A stretch of DNA of 64,000 nucleotides, from positions 1 through 64,000 of the forward strand of contig JABCPU010000178.1 in the NCBI GenBank assembly GCA_016800925.1. The letters are read 5' to 3'. The notes under the pieces were generated by a model that was not told the origin of the DNA, made no database searches, and worked only from the letters and a program-made list of their open reading frames with translations. A program made the position numbers and the translations under genes. The stretch is from Suillus spraguei. Taxonomy: Eukaryota; Basidiomycota; Agaricomycetes; Boletales; Suillaceae. The number at the start of each line of letters is the position of its first letter. Positions within the stretch are counted from its first letter, which is position 1. Shown here piece after piece: positions 55,132 through 64,000 of the stretch.

Positions 55132-56314
55132 TGTTAGCAACCTAGCCAGGCACTAAGAAACTTGAGTGGTGTCTGCAACGAGCACTCTGTAAAGAGCAGC
55201 GGCTCGTGCGTATTGGTTGCCTAGCGTGGAGTGTGCTAGTTGCGTCAGGTTGGAGGTGGGCGCAATGCGCTGTCTCACAACCACATCGCAGTGACAGGTC
55301 CTATGATCAAATAGACTTAGAAGCAATGAGCTTCTAAGACGTTGAAGTATAGACAATAAGCTTATTGAAGCTTATTGAAAGGAAGTTCAGGGTCGAAGAT
55401 CAAGTTAAAGAAGTACAAAGGCTATCTGCACATATTTAGATGTAAGATTGAAGCAGAGCACAAATACATAAGTATCGCTGAATTAAGTATGGGGTCAGAT
55501 AGCCAATAAGATGACACATGCTCGTGGACGAGTCAGAGGCATATGAACCAATGAAAGCATACATGTGCAAAAGGGAGTCATAAGTGTGGAGCTGAAAGTA
55601 TAAAGGGTATGAGCCAATGAGGCAACGCACAAGTCAAGAATGGTAGCAAAGGGAAAGAGATAAAGCAAAGGATGATACCAGTCATAGTCTGAGAGCCAAC
55701 AAGTTGCTTGAGTGAACCAAAGGGTAGTGCATGTTGAAGTGCAGAGGAAAGCATGAAATGCGAAGAGTGCGCATAAAGCGCAAGGCATGGGAATGAGCGC
55801 ATATAAGGCGCAAAGGGCAAAAGCAAGCGCGAAGTGCATGAAGAGGGCAACACAGGCGCAAGGGGTGAGTGCTTAGCAATAGTGGTGGAGAAGACAGGTG
55901 TAGGCAAGGTATGGCATGATGAGGGCAAGCCAGATGAGATAGCAGAGAACGAGTGTGGGGGCCTCGTTGGGACGAGAGTAGATGGTGATGCATAGGAGGA
56001 AAAATGATAGTAGGGGCACATCAGGAAATTCACACATTCCTTGATGTGCCCTTATGCGGACTTATTTACACTTAACTGCCTTGGTGAAATTGAATCTACT
56101 TGTCCAAAATTTCAATGTGAATGAATTCAGAAAAAAAAAGTTGAGATATATTAATATACATGTTTTATTGTATTTCGCACTCAAAAAATATAAGATATGC
56201 CAGGTGAATGATGTGAGAGAGAGCAAACAAGTTTTGAGATAAGTGAGTTAAGCTGATTAAGCATGTTAAGGAATGTGTGAATTTCCTGATGCACAAGAAG
56301 GTGTTCTTGTAACA
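55132..56314. mobile_element. 1.18-kb solo LTR (unknown family)
   Basis: TGTTAGCAACC to CTTGTAACA, ends complementary over TGTTA/TAACA, with a perfect 5-bp duplication CTCTC at 55127-55131 and 56315-56319. It interrupts family B between integrase and chromodomain. No coding sequence. GCGCAAAG-type short repeats occur near 55770-55870. It contains the MITE at 56020-56290. Confidence 0.8.
56020..56290. mobile_element. 271-bp MITE with 23-bp TIRs
   Basis: Starts ATCAGGAAATTCACACATT and ends with the exact complement of the same 23 bases. The flanking 4-mer GCAC is repeated (56016-56019, 56291-56294). The interior is AT-rich and non-coding. Confidence 0.7.
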
Positions 56315-56319
56315 CTCTC

Positions 56320-56628
56320 AACTTACAGACCACACTAATGTTTACCCAACCTTTCATGTGTCAGAGCTCAAGTGTTTTGTACCAAACAATGCTGAACTCT
56401 ATCCCTCGCAAGAACTTCAAAGACCCGACCCATCGTCAACAATACAGGGACACAGGAGTGGAGATAGAGAAGATCCTGGACAGAAGGATGCGCGGCCGCA
56501 GTTACCAATATCTCATCTGTTGGCAAGGCTATGGACCAGAGGCGATGTCTGGATATTGGGCAAAGAGCTTGAAAGCACACAAGTACTGCAAAACTACAAT
56601 GTTACGAGAACTGAAGAAGACGCCTTGA
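56320..56628 (+). pseudogene. family B chromodomain
   Basis: After the solo LTR the polyprotein resumes with a PTFHVSELKCF frame, then VEIEKILDRRMRGRSYQYL and ICWQGYGPEAMSGYW, a chromodomain that would bind methylated histone tails. A frame shift separates the first block from the chromodomain. Repeated Glu/Asp/Thr segments (TEEDTLTNDDAISTRTEED) follow to about 56760. Confidence 0.8.
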
Positions 56629-56757
56629 CTAGTGATGAGCCTATACCCACGAAGACTGAAGAAGACACCTTGACCAACGATGACGCTATATCCACGAGGA
56701 CTGAAGAAGACGCAACAAGACCGGACACCGGAGAAAGTTCCAGAAAGGCTGGGAGGG

Positions 56758-56971
56758 TGTAAGCTGGATGCTTACTACACGCTTATCAAATCATCGTCAT
56801 GTGGCTGCTTCCCATATATTGCACCGAACCGCATCACTCAAGATCAGACTCGGGTCTCATACCTACCATCATCAATATCTTAGTAGAAACACCCGAATAA
56901 ACCCATAGTTTCGTCCTGTTATTCCGTCCAATTTGCTTAGTGTTCTCTACCACACCCGAGGTAAGGTTCCA
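56758..56971 (+). repeat. family B 3' LTR
   Basis: 214 bp, TGTAAGCTGG to GTTCCA, after the purine run GGCTGGGAGGG. GATTA follows it, matching the bases before the 5' LTR. Confidence 0.9.
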
Positions 56972-57527
56972 GATTACCATACATTATAGCACTTTGAGAA
57001 TTTTGCAATTCTGCCACTTCTGCTGGCACAATTACATCAGCAAACTACATCAGACCCTCAGTGTCACAGACACCACAGAATCTCTAGAACCCAGAACCAC
57101 AGAACCACAGTTCTCACAGTGTGCCACAGATTCACAAAATCCCCAGTATTCCAGTGCCACAGAACTCACAGAATATATCACAAAAATTTCACTAAGTAAC
57201 TTTGACCAGAGTTACATAAGATGATCCGGGTAATGATACTATTTTCAAGGTGTGTTCCGATAGGGAGGTTCGACACGTTTTGGTTCCGTTCAAGTCGTGC
57301 TGGCTAAAACCACCCAGAAATGATACCCAAATACACAGCTTCTAGCTGGGTCGTCGGTGTTTGAGGTGACGACGCGGGCGCTCGGACGCCAGACTCGCAG
57401 TATTGAACTCTTGGTCCTGTGTCTTTTTCATGGCTCTGGAAAGCTGAAATAACTTTGCTCTAGAAGGGGGATTTGTATAAGATCGTAATTAATTGATAAG
57501 TGGTGCATCGGGCATCATTAATTTCCA
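56972..57527. other. boundary region between transposons and resident genes
   Basis: No gene seen. A CACAGAA-rich run of short repeats lies at 57060-57180. The last 100 bp, with TAATTAATTGATAAG, probably hold the 3' untranslated end of the ABC transporter gene. Confidence 0.5.
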
Positions 57528-60500
57528 CTACTTCCTGCTGAGTGCTTGCAGCTGTACGAACTCGTAATAATCTCCTCTCTGCGCAAGAAGCTCATCGTGG
57601 GTTCCAGATTCGCTGACTCTGCCTTCCTTGATGAAATATCTGTAAAGCAGTGAGAAAGTGTTCACGAGTGCTAGCTCTCGATTGACTCACATACGATCAG
57701 CGTTCTGGATAGTCGAAAGACGATGGGCGATAGCAATGGTGGTGCGACCTTTGGCAGCCTTGTCAAGGGCTTCTTGCACGACTTTCTCTGAGTTTGAATC
57801 AAGGGCTGATGTAGCTTCGTCGAGCAGAAGAACCTTTGGGTTCCGAAGCAGTGCACGAGCGATTGCTATACGTTCTGGATCGTGATTTCAGCGCACAAAG
57901 AAAGGCGTCTGTCAATAAATGATGCACACGTTTCTGACCACCCGAAAGCTGGGATCCCTTGCCACCGACTTCGGTATCGAACCCACTATTATTATCATGT
58001 TAGCAAGTATCGAGTGTGCGTAGAATCGAGGTCTCACTCCGGAAGTGATTCAATGAACTCTAGTATATTGGCATCACGGCAGGCAGCCTCAATTTCTTTT
58101 TGTGTGACCTCAGATTGTGGTTTGAAGGCACCGAGCAATATGTTGAAGCGGATAGTTCCAGCGTACAAAGTCTGCAAGGCAAGTAGTCAGTCCTGTCCAC
58201 CAAGATATGAACCTCAAGCATATTCACAGGCTCTTGCGACACAAGTGAAAACTGCTGTCGATATGACTGGACGTTAAATTCGTCGATAAGCTCTCCATCG
58301 AGCGAGATCTGTCCGGAAACTGGATCGTAGAAACGCTCCAGTAACTGGATGCTAAATGGACTCTCAGATGCCTATTTGAATACGGTACTAATGGCGAGAC
58401 TTACACTGTGCTCTTACCGCAACCACTAGAGCCGACCAAGGCAACATAAGTTCCAGGTTCGACGACAAGCGAGAGGCCACGAAGAACACGGAATCCGGGA
58501 CGGGTGGGATAACTGAATTGAACGTTCTCCAGCTGTATGCGGCCCTTGACAGTTTCGTTTAGAACACTTCTGCCTTCAGTTGATTCTGCATCAATTGTAG
58601 GAGTTGTGTCAAGGAGCCTGATGATCGCATCGGCGGCTCCCTTGGCCGATGAAATGTCAGGAACGAAGGCAAAGACGTTACCGGCCTGCATTGCGCCAAA
58701 TACCGTGCCCTGCCAAGGTTTGTTCACTTCAAGGATGTTCGAAAATTGACGAAACGACAATACCATCAAAGCAGTGAAGAATGATTGCGTGGTGATCTCC
58801 AGCCGTGAAACAAGTGTCGCGCCATACCAGAAAACTAGAGAAATTACCCAGAACGCCATAGACTGAGAGAGTGCAAACAGCATGTTGCTCCAGAACGCTG
58901 TCCTGATGGATTTTCTAATGGGTCCTTCTAAGCTCTGTCTGTAAAGATTAAGACAATGCTCTTCTCGGGTCAATGATGCAACAGTGCGAATAGCTGCGGC
59001 AGCTTCGCAGGCAATCTGAGCAGAGTTTTCATGCGCCAATTTATTCTTCTGATCTTTCAGAACAACGACTTGCTAGAAGGTGTGTAGCGCGACGGAAGCT
59101 TATTGTGCAAGTTACGTACCAAACGTATAAAGCCAGCGGATACCAGGAAAGGGATACATGCTAAATAACGACGAAATTTCAAAGAGAAAAGCGCAAAATT
59201 GGGAGACGGGACGCACCCATGCCAACAAGAGCCGGCTTCCAGGCATATGCCAAGCCAATGGCCAAACCAGCAACTATAGTTGTGATGGATTGGACAATTC
59301 TAACTAGGTCAATAATGCCATTGCTGCAGGAGACTCATGATACTTACGTCCCCAGAGTTACACCAGCGAGACCATTTATCTTCTGAGGGTTTCCGCTCAA
59401 GCGCGACGTCAGAGCGCCAGTCTTACAGAGTCCGATGAGGGTTCTGCACGAGCAAGAGAGTTATAGGACTCACGCTATTCTGGTCGTCGTCAAAGTACTC
59501 GACTGGTTCCATGAGTGAGAGAAATAATTTAGTAATTAGCGCACTCACTGTCTTGTCGAAGGATGGCTTTGAAGCTCAATGAACGGAGCTTGGCAGTCAA
59601 GACAGCGGCAGAAGAAGCAAAAAAGTAGTTCTGAAAACCACTACAGAAGCCGTACAAAATGGCAAGAATGAAAAACCTGGTTCAGGATAAGCACCAGCAC
59701 GATCCCTAAGAAAATATGTAAACTCAACCAGAGAGCATTGCGGTCGCCTTGGTAGCGGCGCTCGGAGTTTGTGATAGCGGAAAAGCCGGAAATTGCGTGC
59801 CCTACCTGTCAGGATAAGTGATATCCGTCCAGTTTAGCGACAGGACTTACCATAGATTATACCAGAGGCAGGATAAGCGACACCACTGCCTGCAGAAACT
59901 TATGAGTACGGCTGATAATATGTGCTTCGCGAACTTACATATGGCAAAACAAGCTCCGATCAAGTATCGGTGAAGCCCTTCGCGGTGAAGAACAGCAATT
60001 CGTCTCATCAAATAGAATATACCGTAGTCTTCCACTGAAGTCTTATCTCCTGCTTTCTCCTTTAATTGACTAGCAACGTCGCTTCTGATGGATGTAATGG
60101 TGCTCTTCCGGTCAAGGAGTACTTCAGGCTTAGGGCTTTCCAAATCTGTCTCGTCACTTGATATCGTTGCACCCAGATCTTCATTAGCCTCGCGGAGAGT
60201 TTGAGCAGTGACGAGACGAAAGTATGCGCCATTCTCGTTTGTCAGGAGTTCTGCGTGAGTTCCTCGCTCCAGTACGAGTCCCTCGCCCATCACAAGTATG
60301 CAGTCAGCATCTTTGATCGTCGATAAGCGATGAGCAATGGTGATGGTAGTTCGACCAGCAGCTGCCTTGTCCAAAGCATCTTGTACAATCCCTTCCGAGC
60401 GAGTATCGAGGGCGCTCGTCGCTTCATCAAGAAGCAAGATGCGTGGATCCGACACGATAGCTCGTGCAATGGCGACGCGCTGTTTCTGCCCTCCCGATAA

Positions 60501-62623
60501 CAGAAAACCTCGCTCGCCAACCATAGTGTCATATCCCTGTGGCAAGTGGCTGACAAAGCTATCTGCATTTGACTTGATGCAGGCTGCTTTGATAAGCTCA
60601 AACTTTTCCTCGTCAGATGCATCCTCGTATGTTGTACCAATGAGACCATATGCGACGTTGGCCCTGATGGTTGTCGCGAAAAGTACGGGCTCCTGTGAGA
60701 CTAGACCAATCTGAGAGCGTAACCATTTGATATTCAGCTCCCGCAAGTCAGTTCCGTCAAGCTTAACAGAGCCGCTGAGCGGATCGTAGAAGCGTTCAGT
60801 GAGAGATACGATCGTAGATTTACCGGATCCAGATGCGCCAACGAGAGCAGTAGTCTTGCCAGCCGGGAAGGTGATGTCGATGCCTTTGAGAATTGGGACA
60901 TCTGCGCGAGATGGATAGTTGAATTTGACGTCCTCGAACGTAATCTCGCCAGTGACTTTTGCAGGCTTTAGTCCTCCTGGATTTTCAGAGTCGATATCAG
61001 GAACACGCTCGATCGTAGCGAAGATTTTGGCGGCGGCACCACAAGCACGTGTAATAGCTTAAGTAAAAGATGGATGAGAGTTTCAAATCAAAAGTGGGAC
61101 CGAGATCACCTTGCAATTCAGGCGCAAGTAGGGCGAGAGAGAATGATCCGATTAAGATGGCCATGAAGACATTTATAACCTGTCCGGCGTCAGCTACCAA
61201 CCAATGTTAAATGTGATTTTATACGCAGAAACATAAACAGACCGTGGCCCTCATTTATTAGGGTAGTTCCAAAATCGAATGCCAGCGAATATGCAGCGTA
61301 GATCACGAAGAAGAGGCAGCCTAACCCTGCACCGTGCGAAATACTCGCTTTAACGTCAACGACGCGAGTTACGTCGATGTGCTTATCGTATAAGCCAGAC
61401 AAAACTTTCTGTGTCCCGAAAGCCTGCGCGGTGCGAACCGTGGATATGACCTCTTCTGCAAGACTACCTGCCTCAGCAACATGCTTCAAGGACAATCTGG
61501 CATTGAATGAAGTTGAGAGCTTGAAGGTGAGCTTAACAAGTACACTCACTGTGTGTATTTGGACCCAAACTTATTCATGGTACTGCCTATAATTCCGATG
61601 CATGGAAGGATGGACGACAATGCAAGAGCGAGACGCCATGACCGGACATATGCAATGATGAAGCCAACGAAGAATGCGCTGACGAAAGTGACTGCAAGAG
61701 TGACTTTTTCTGATATCCCCAGTTGTACCAAATCTATCTCAACGTGATTTCGATCATCACCTTTGAGAAGTCCAGTACGACTTACGAGTGTCGGATTGGA
61801 TACGCGTTGCAACCTCTCCAGCCCCGACATCATCAAAATAGGCGATTTCCTGTCTAAGGATGGCCTGAAGATACCTTTCACGTATTCTTTTCCCATTAAC
61901 CTCTGAAGTATAAACCCAGGTGTACATGTACAGATACGTGGAAACAAACATCGCGACACCTGGTACGAGTTCAGGTGGACTAGATCTTATTCATATCGAA
62001 TCGATAACTTACCAATATAAACGAGGTAAGAAGCATCCAGGCTGGCGTGATGGCGGAACGAGGATGCGGCAGCATCCAACGCCGCCTGCGCCTGCTCAAT
62101 GACGTTCGGATTATCGGACTGTAGCGATTGATAGTACTCGTTCTCTGCCAAACCAAATGTAACGAAATCTTGAGTCAAGTTGCCGAATATCAAAGTCATC
62201 AGAGGCTAGGATAGAAAATAAGGAGATGTAGCTTCGCAAATCCGAAGACTCACCTGTGCAGAGCCAGCAGCAACAGCACAGATTACGCCAAAACAGTTCA
62301 ACATTATCTCAAAGCGAGTTGAATACCTGTTTCGGTGAACTATCACGCTCAGCCAGAAAAGTGGGATGATCTAACCGAAATAGCGAAAAGAAAGACACAG
62401 GGACGACTGTATCAGCTGTCTTTATGTTCTCTGCGTCACTTTCCATCTTCTTAGATGCTTTCTTTCGCCAGGGGAGAAACGCTCGGATGCCTTTGGAATT
62501 CTGTTTCATTTCCAGAGTGACATGTTCTGGGGTTGCGAGCTCCAAGGCAGGTTTCTTCTCGCCGAGAGTGGCTGGAAGACCCTCCGAGGTACTATGTGGG
62601 GCAAATGGAAGTTTCGGAGACAT
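57528..62623 (-). CDS. full-size ABC transporter, MDR/pmd1-like (ABCB)
   Basis: A multi-exon gene on the minus strand from [11 protein letters not shown] (62623) to [12 protein letters not shown] (57528-57530), roughly 1,300 residues after splicing. The order is membrane domain 1, nucleotide-binding domain 1, membrane domain 2, nucleotide-binding domain 2. NBD1 has Walker [10 protein letters not shown] (60811-60840), signature [15 protein letters not shown] (near 60460-60510), Walker [13 protein letters not shown] and the H-loop IAHRLST. NBD2 has [10 protein letters not shown] (near 58401-58435), signature [14 protein letters not shown] with a GT-AG intron inside it (57866-57931), and [12 protein letters not shown]. 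Such plasma-membrane proteins export hydrophobic compounds using ATP. A Ste6-type pheromone exporter is the alternative. No break is visible, unlike the neighbouring elements. Confidence 0.9.
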
Positions 62624-63563
62624 GTTCTAGAGTACCTTCAAATTGGGCAGGCAGCTGCAAAGAAACCATGCTTTATCTCAGGTTAGGTCACTGCGGTTCC
62701 GAGACAGCCGACGGCGTACGCGTCAACCAAGCTAATCTCATGACTGTACGTGAGAAGTAGTGTAAAACTTCGCAGGAGACCTCGTGGTACCTCAGGTCGT
62801 TGGGGGAAGTTCCTTCTGCACCATGCAACATGCCAACGTGATAATCGTCCCATTTTTTATCACGTTGAACGACAAGGCCGAAGTAGCAAATCACTCGGAG
62901 CATTGAATGGAACCGAAGCCCTTGCTTTTGATTTCGCAACCGCTTGCAGCTTGAAGTTCATTCGAAAGTCTATAGCCTATAGGGCAACTGCCGGATTCCA
63001 ATGGCATGATTATATCATTCCGTTGGATGCAGATCAAAGTCAGAGTGACCTATGTAAGGTAGAAGTCAGCGATAAACATCACGTGATAAAATATAACAAA
63101 ATCGTGACGAACAGAAAATAACGATTAACATACTATAGAGCTCGATGTCAGAACAATTGAAAAGATGGCACTGATGAGAGTTATTCTATGCAAAAACTCA
63201 TTTTTTCAGAACTACAAGAAGTGAGCTAGCGAGTGAGGTAATCGATGTTTTAAAAAGTGTACTGCCAGCAGAGTGTAAAACTGAAAGTCCGACACATTGT
63301 GCTGCAAAGCCGTGGCATTCTCAACTCGCACAGGCCATACTGTAAGAATGATACATCAAACACCTATAGTTGTAATCAAAGTGTGATACACGTATTACTG
63401 TGGTGCATAGTTGACTGGTCCATAGGGCTGATATATCGGTGGACCAAAAGCATCGCCCATTTTTGGATATCTAATGTTCTTAATAAGGTAATGTCACCTG
63501 CTGTGACATTTCGGATGAAGTTTTTTGTTCTACGCTGAAGGACGTGTAAGATCATACACCACC
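62624..63563. promoter_or_regulatory. divergent promoter region, ABC transporter / eIF3e
   Basis: 940 bp between two divergent start codons. Short ORFs only. CGTGAGA and CACGTGAT-type words occur (63079-63086), and an AT-rich tract lies near 63085-63130. No clear TATA box is assigned. Confidence 0.45.
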
Positions 63564-64000
63564 ATGGCGGAATACGATCTATCAAAAACAATAATACCCT
63601 ATCTAGATCGTCATCTGGCATTTCCGCTGTTGGCCCATCTGGTTGAAATATCGCTCTTCCCGGTCGAGCAGGTTCAAGCAGCACAATATGAACTTGCAAA
63701 GGGCACGAACATGCTAGATTATGCAGTCAGCCTGTTTGAGCAGCTGCATCCTGACGAGGAGATTCCCGAAGGTGCGTCGTTGTGTTGTCACTCGCGTCAA
63801 TGGCGATACATGTAATCTCGATCTGTTAGAGTTTTCTGGGAAACGAGAGAAAGCCGTATCAACAAATGAGCGCCTACAGTTGGAGGCTCAAGCCGTTCTT
63901 GATGTGATCGAGAACCCGGACGTTGCACAAGCACTGCGTCAAGACAAAAATCAGAATTTGCAGTACCTAAAAGATAACTACAACGTACGTTCTCGCCTAC
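63564..64000 (+). CDS. eIF3e: eukaryotic translation initiation factor 3 subunit E (5' part)
   Basis: Starts MAEYDLSKTIIPYLDRH, the conserved eIF3e/INT6 N-terminus, with HLAFPLLAHLVEI, and continues NMLDYAVSLFEQLHPDEE. A 58-nt GT-AG intron (63772-63829) is followed by NERLQLEAQAVLDVIENP and DKNQNLQYLKDNYN. A second intron opens at 63985 (GTACGT) and the gene runs off the window. The protein is part of the eIF3 complex that recruits mRNA to the 40S ribosome. The start is chosen because the longer ORF upstream (from 63525) lacks similarity. A typical single-copy housekeeping gene marking the edge of the transposon-rich block. Confidence 0.94.

Larger units (their letters stand above)
37053..56971 (+). 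mobile_element. Ty3/gypsy family B, full length with nested insertions
   Basis: The 5' LTR begins TGTAAGCTGGACCC at 37053 and the 3' LTR (56758-56971, 214 bp) ends GGTAAGGTTCCA. Perfect 5-bp duplications GATTA flank them at 37048-37052 and 56972-56976. The right part of the 5' LTR lies at about 47266-47408, because a 10-kb complex (element X plus gypsy A3) is inserted in it. The internal region holds gag, RT, RNase H, integrase and chromodomain remnants, again split by insertions at 47918-48875, 50919-54279 and 55132-56314. It is the oldest layer of this half of the window. Confidence 0.88.

Overview
The window looks like a chromosome segment of a basidiomycete fungus, probably an agaricomycete. 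The evidence is short GT-AG introns of about 46-72 nt, a KDZ transposase remnant, a TET/JBP-like dioxygenase remnant, a fungal Tnp2/Plavaka-type transposase, chromodomain Ty3/gypsy elements, and an ordinary fungal ABC transporter/eIF3e gene pair at the right edge. I cannot name the species.

About 57 kb of the 64 kb is nested mobile DNA, and target-site duplications (TSDs) let much of the nesting be resolved. From left to right: (1) 0.2-4.4 kb, the 3' part of gypsy family A, copy A1, whose third ORF is split by a solo copia LTR. (2) 4.4-10 kb, an LTR-like minisatellite repeat, the C-terminal end of a KDZ transposase, a degenerate satellite, and a decayed TET/JBP-type dioxygenase gene. (3) 10-13.8 kb, a truncated copia element on the minus strand. 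(4) 13.8-36.9 kb, gypsy copy A2 (minus strand). A 17,555-bp transposon, here called P, sits inside its gag gene at 18,542-36,096. P has 535-bp terminal inverted repeats (TIRs) and a 3-bp TSD (TGT), and removing it restores the gag reading frame. P holds a broken Tnp2-type transposase, a broken gene of unknown function (gene A), an intact WD40 gene, two further fungal hypothetical genes, an importin-beta gene fragment, a second pair of about 0.9-kb inverted repeats, and a set of hairpins with a nearly constant 10-nt loop. (5) 37.05-56.97 kb, gypsy family B (TSD GATTA), carrying nested elements: an LTR element X in its 5' LTR; inside X the full-length gypsy A3 (TSD CATTA); a composite insertion at 50.9-54.3 kb that includes a solo family-A LTR (TSD TTTCC); and a 1.18-kb solo LTR (TSD CTCTC) that itself holds a 271-bp MITE. 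(6) 57.5-64 kb, resident genes: an apparently intact full-size ABC transporter (minus strand) divergent from the start of the eIF3e gene (plus strand).

Family A is the best defined retroelement: LTR, gag with a zinc knuckle, pol (protease, RT, RNase H, integrase, chromodomain), then an unusual third ORF downstream of pol with two zinc-knuckle-like clusters. An 11-nt match between the primer site and the LTR transcript start region implies self-priming. Many of the inactivating stops in the window fit CGA-to-TGA transitions, as expected from deamination of methylated CpG. The most novel material is P: a long-TIR CACTA-like carrier with an intact WD40 cargo gene and the constant-loop hairpins.
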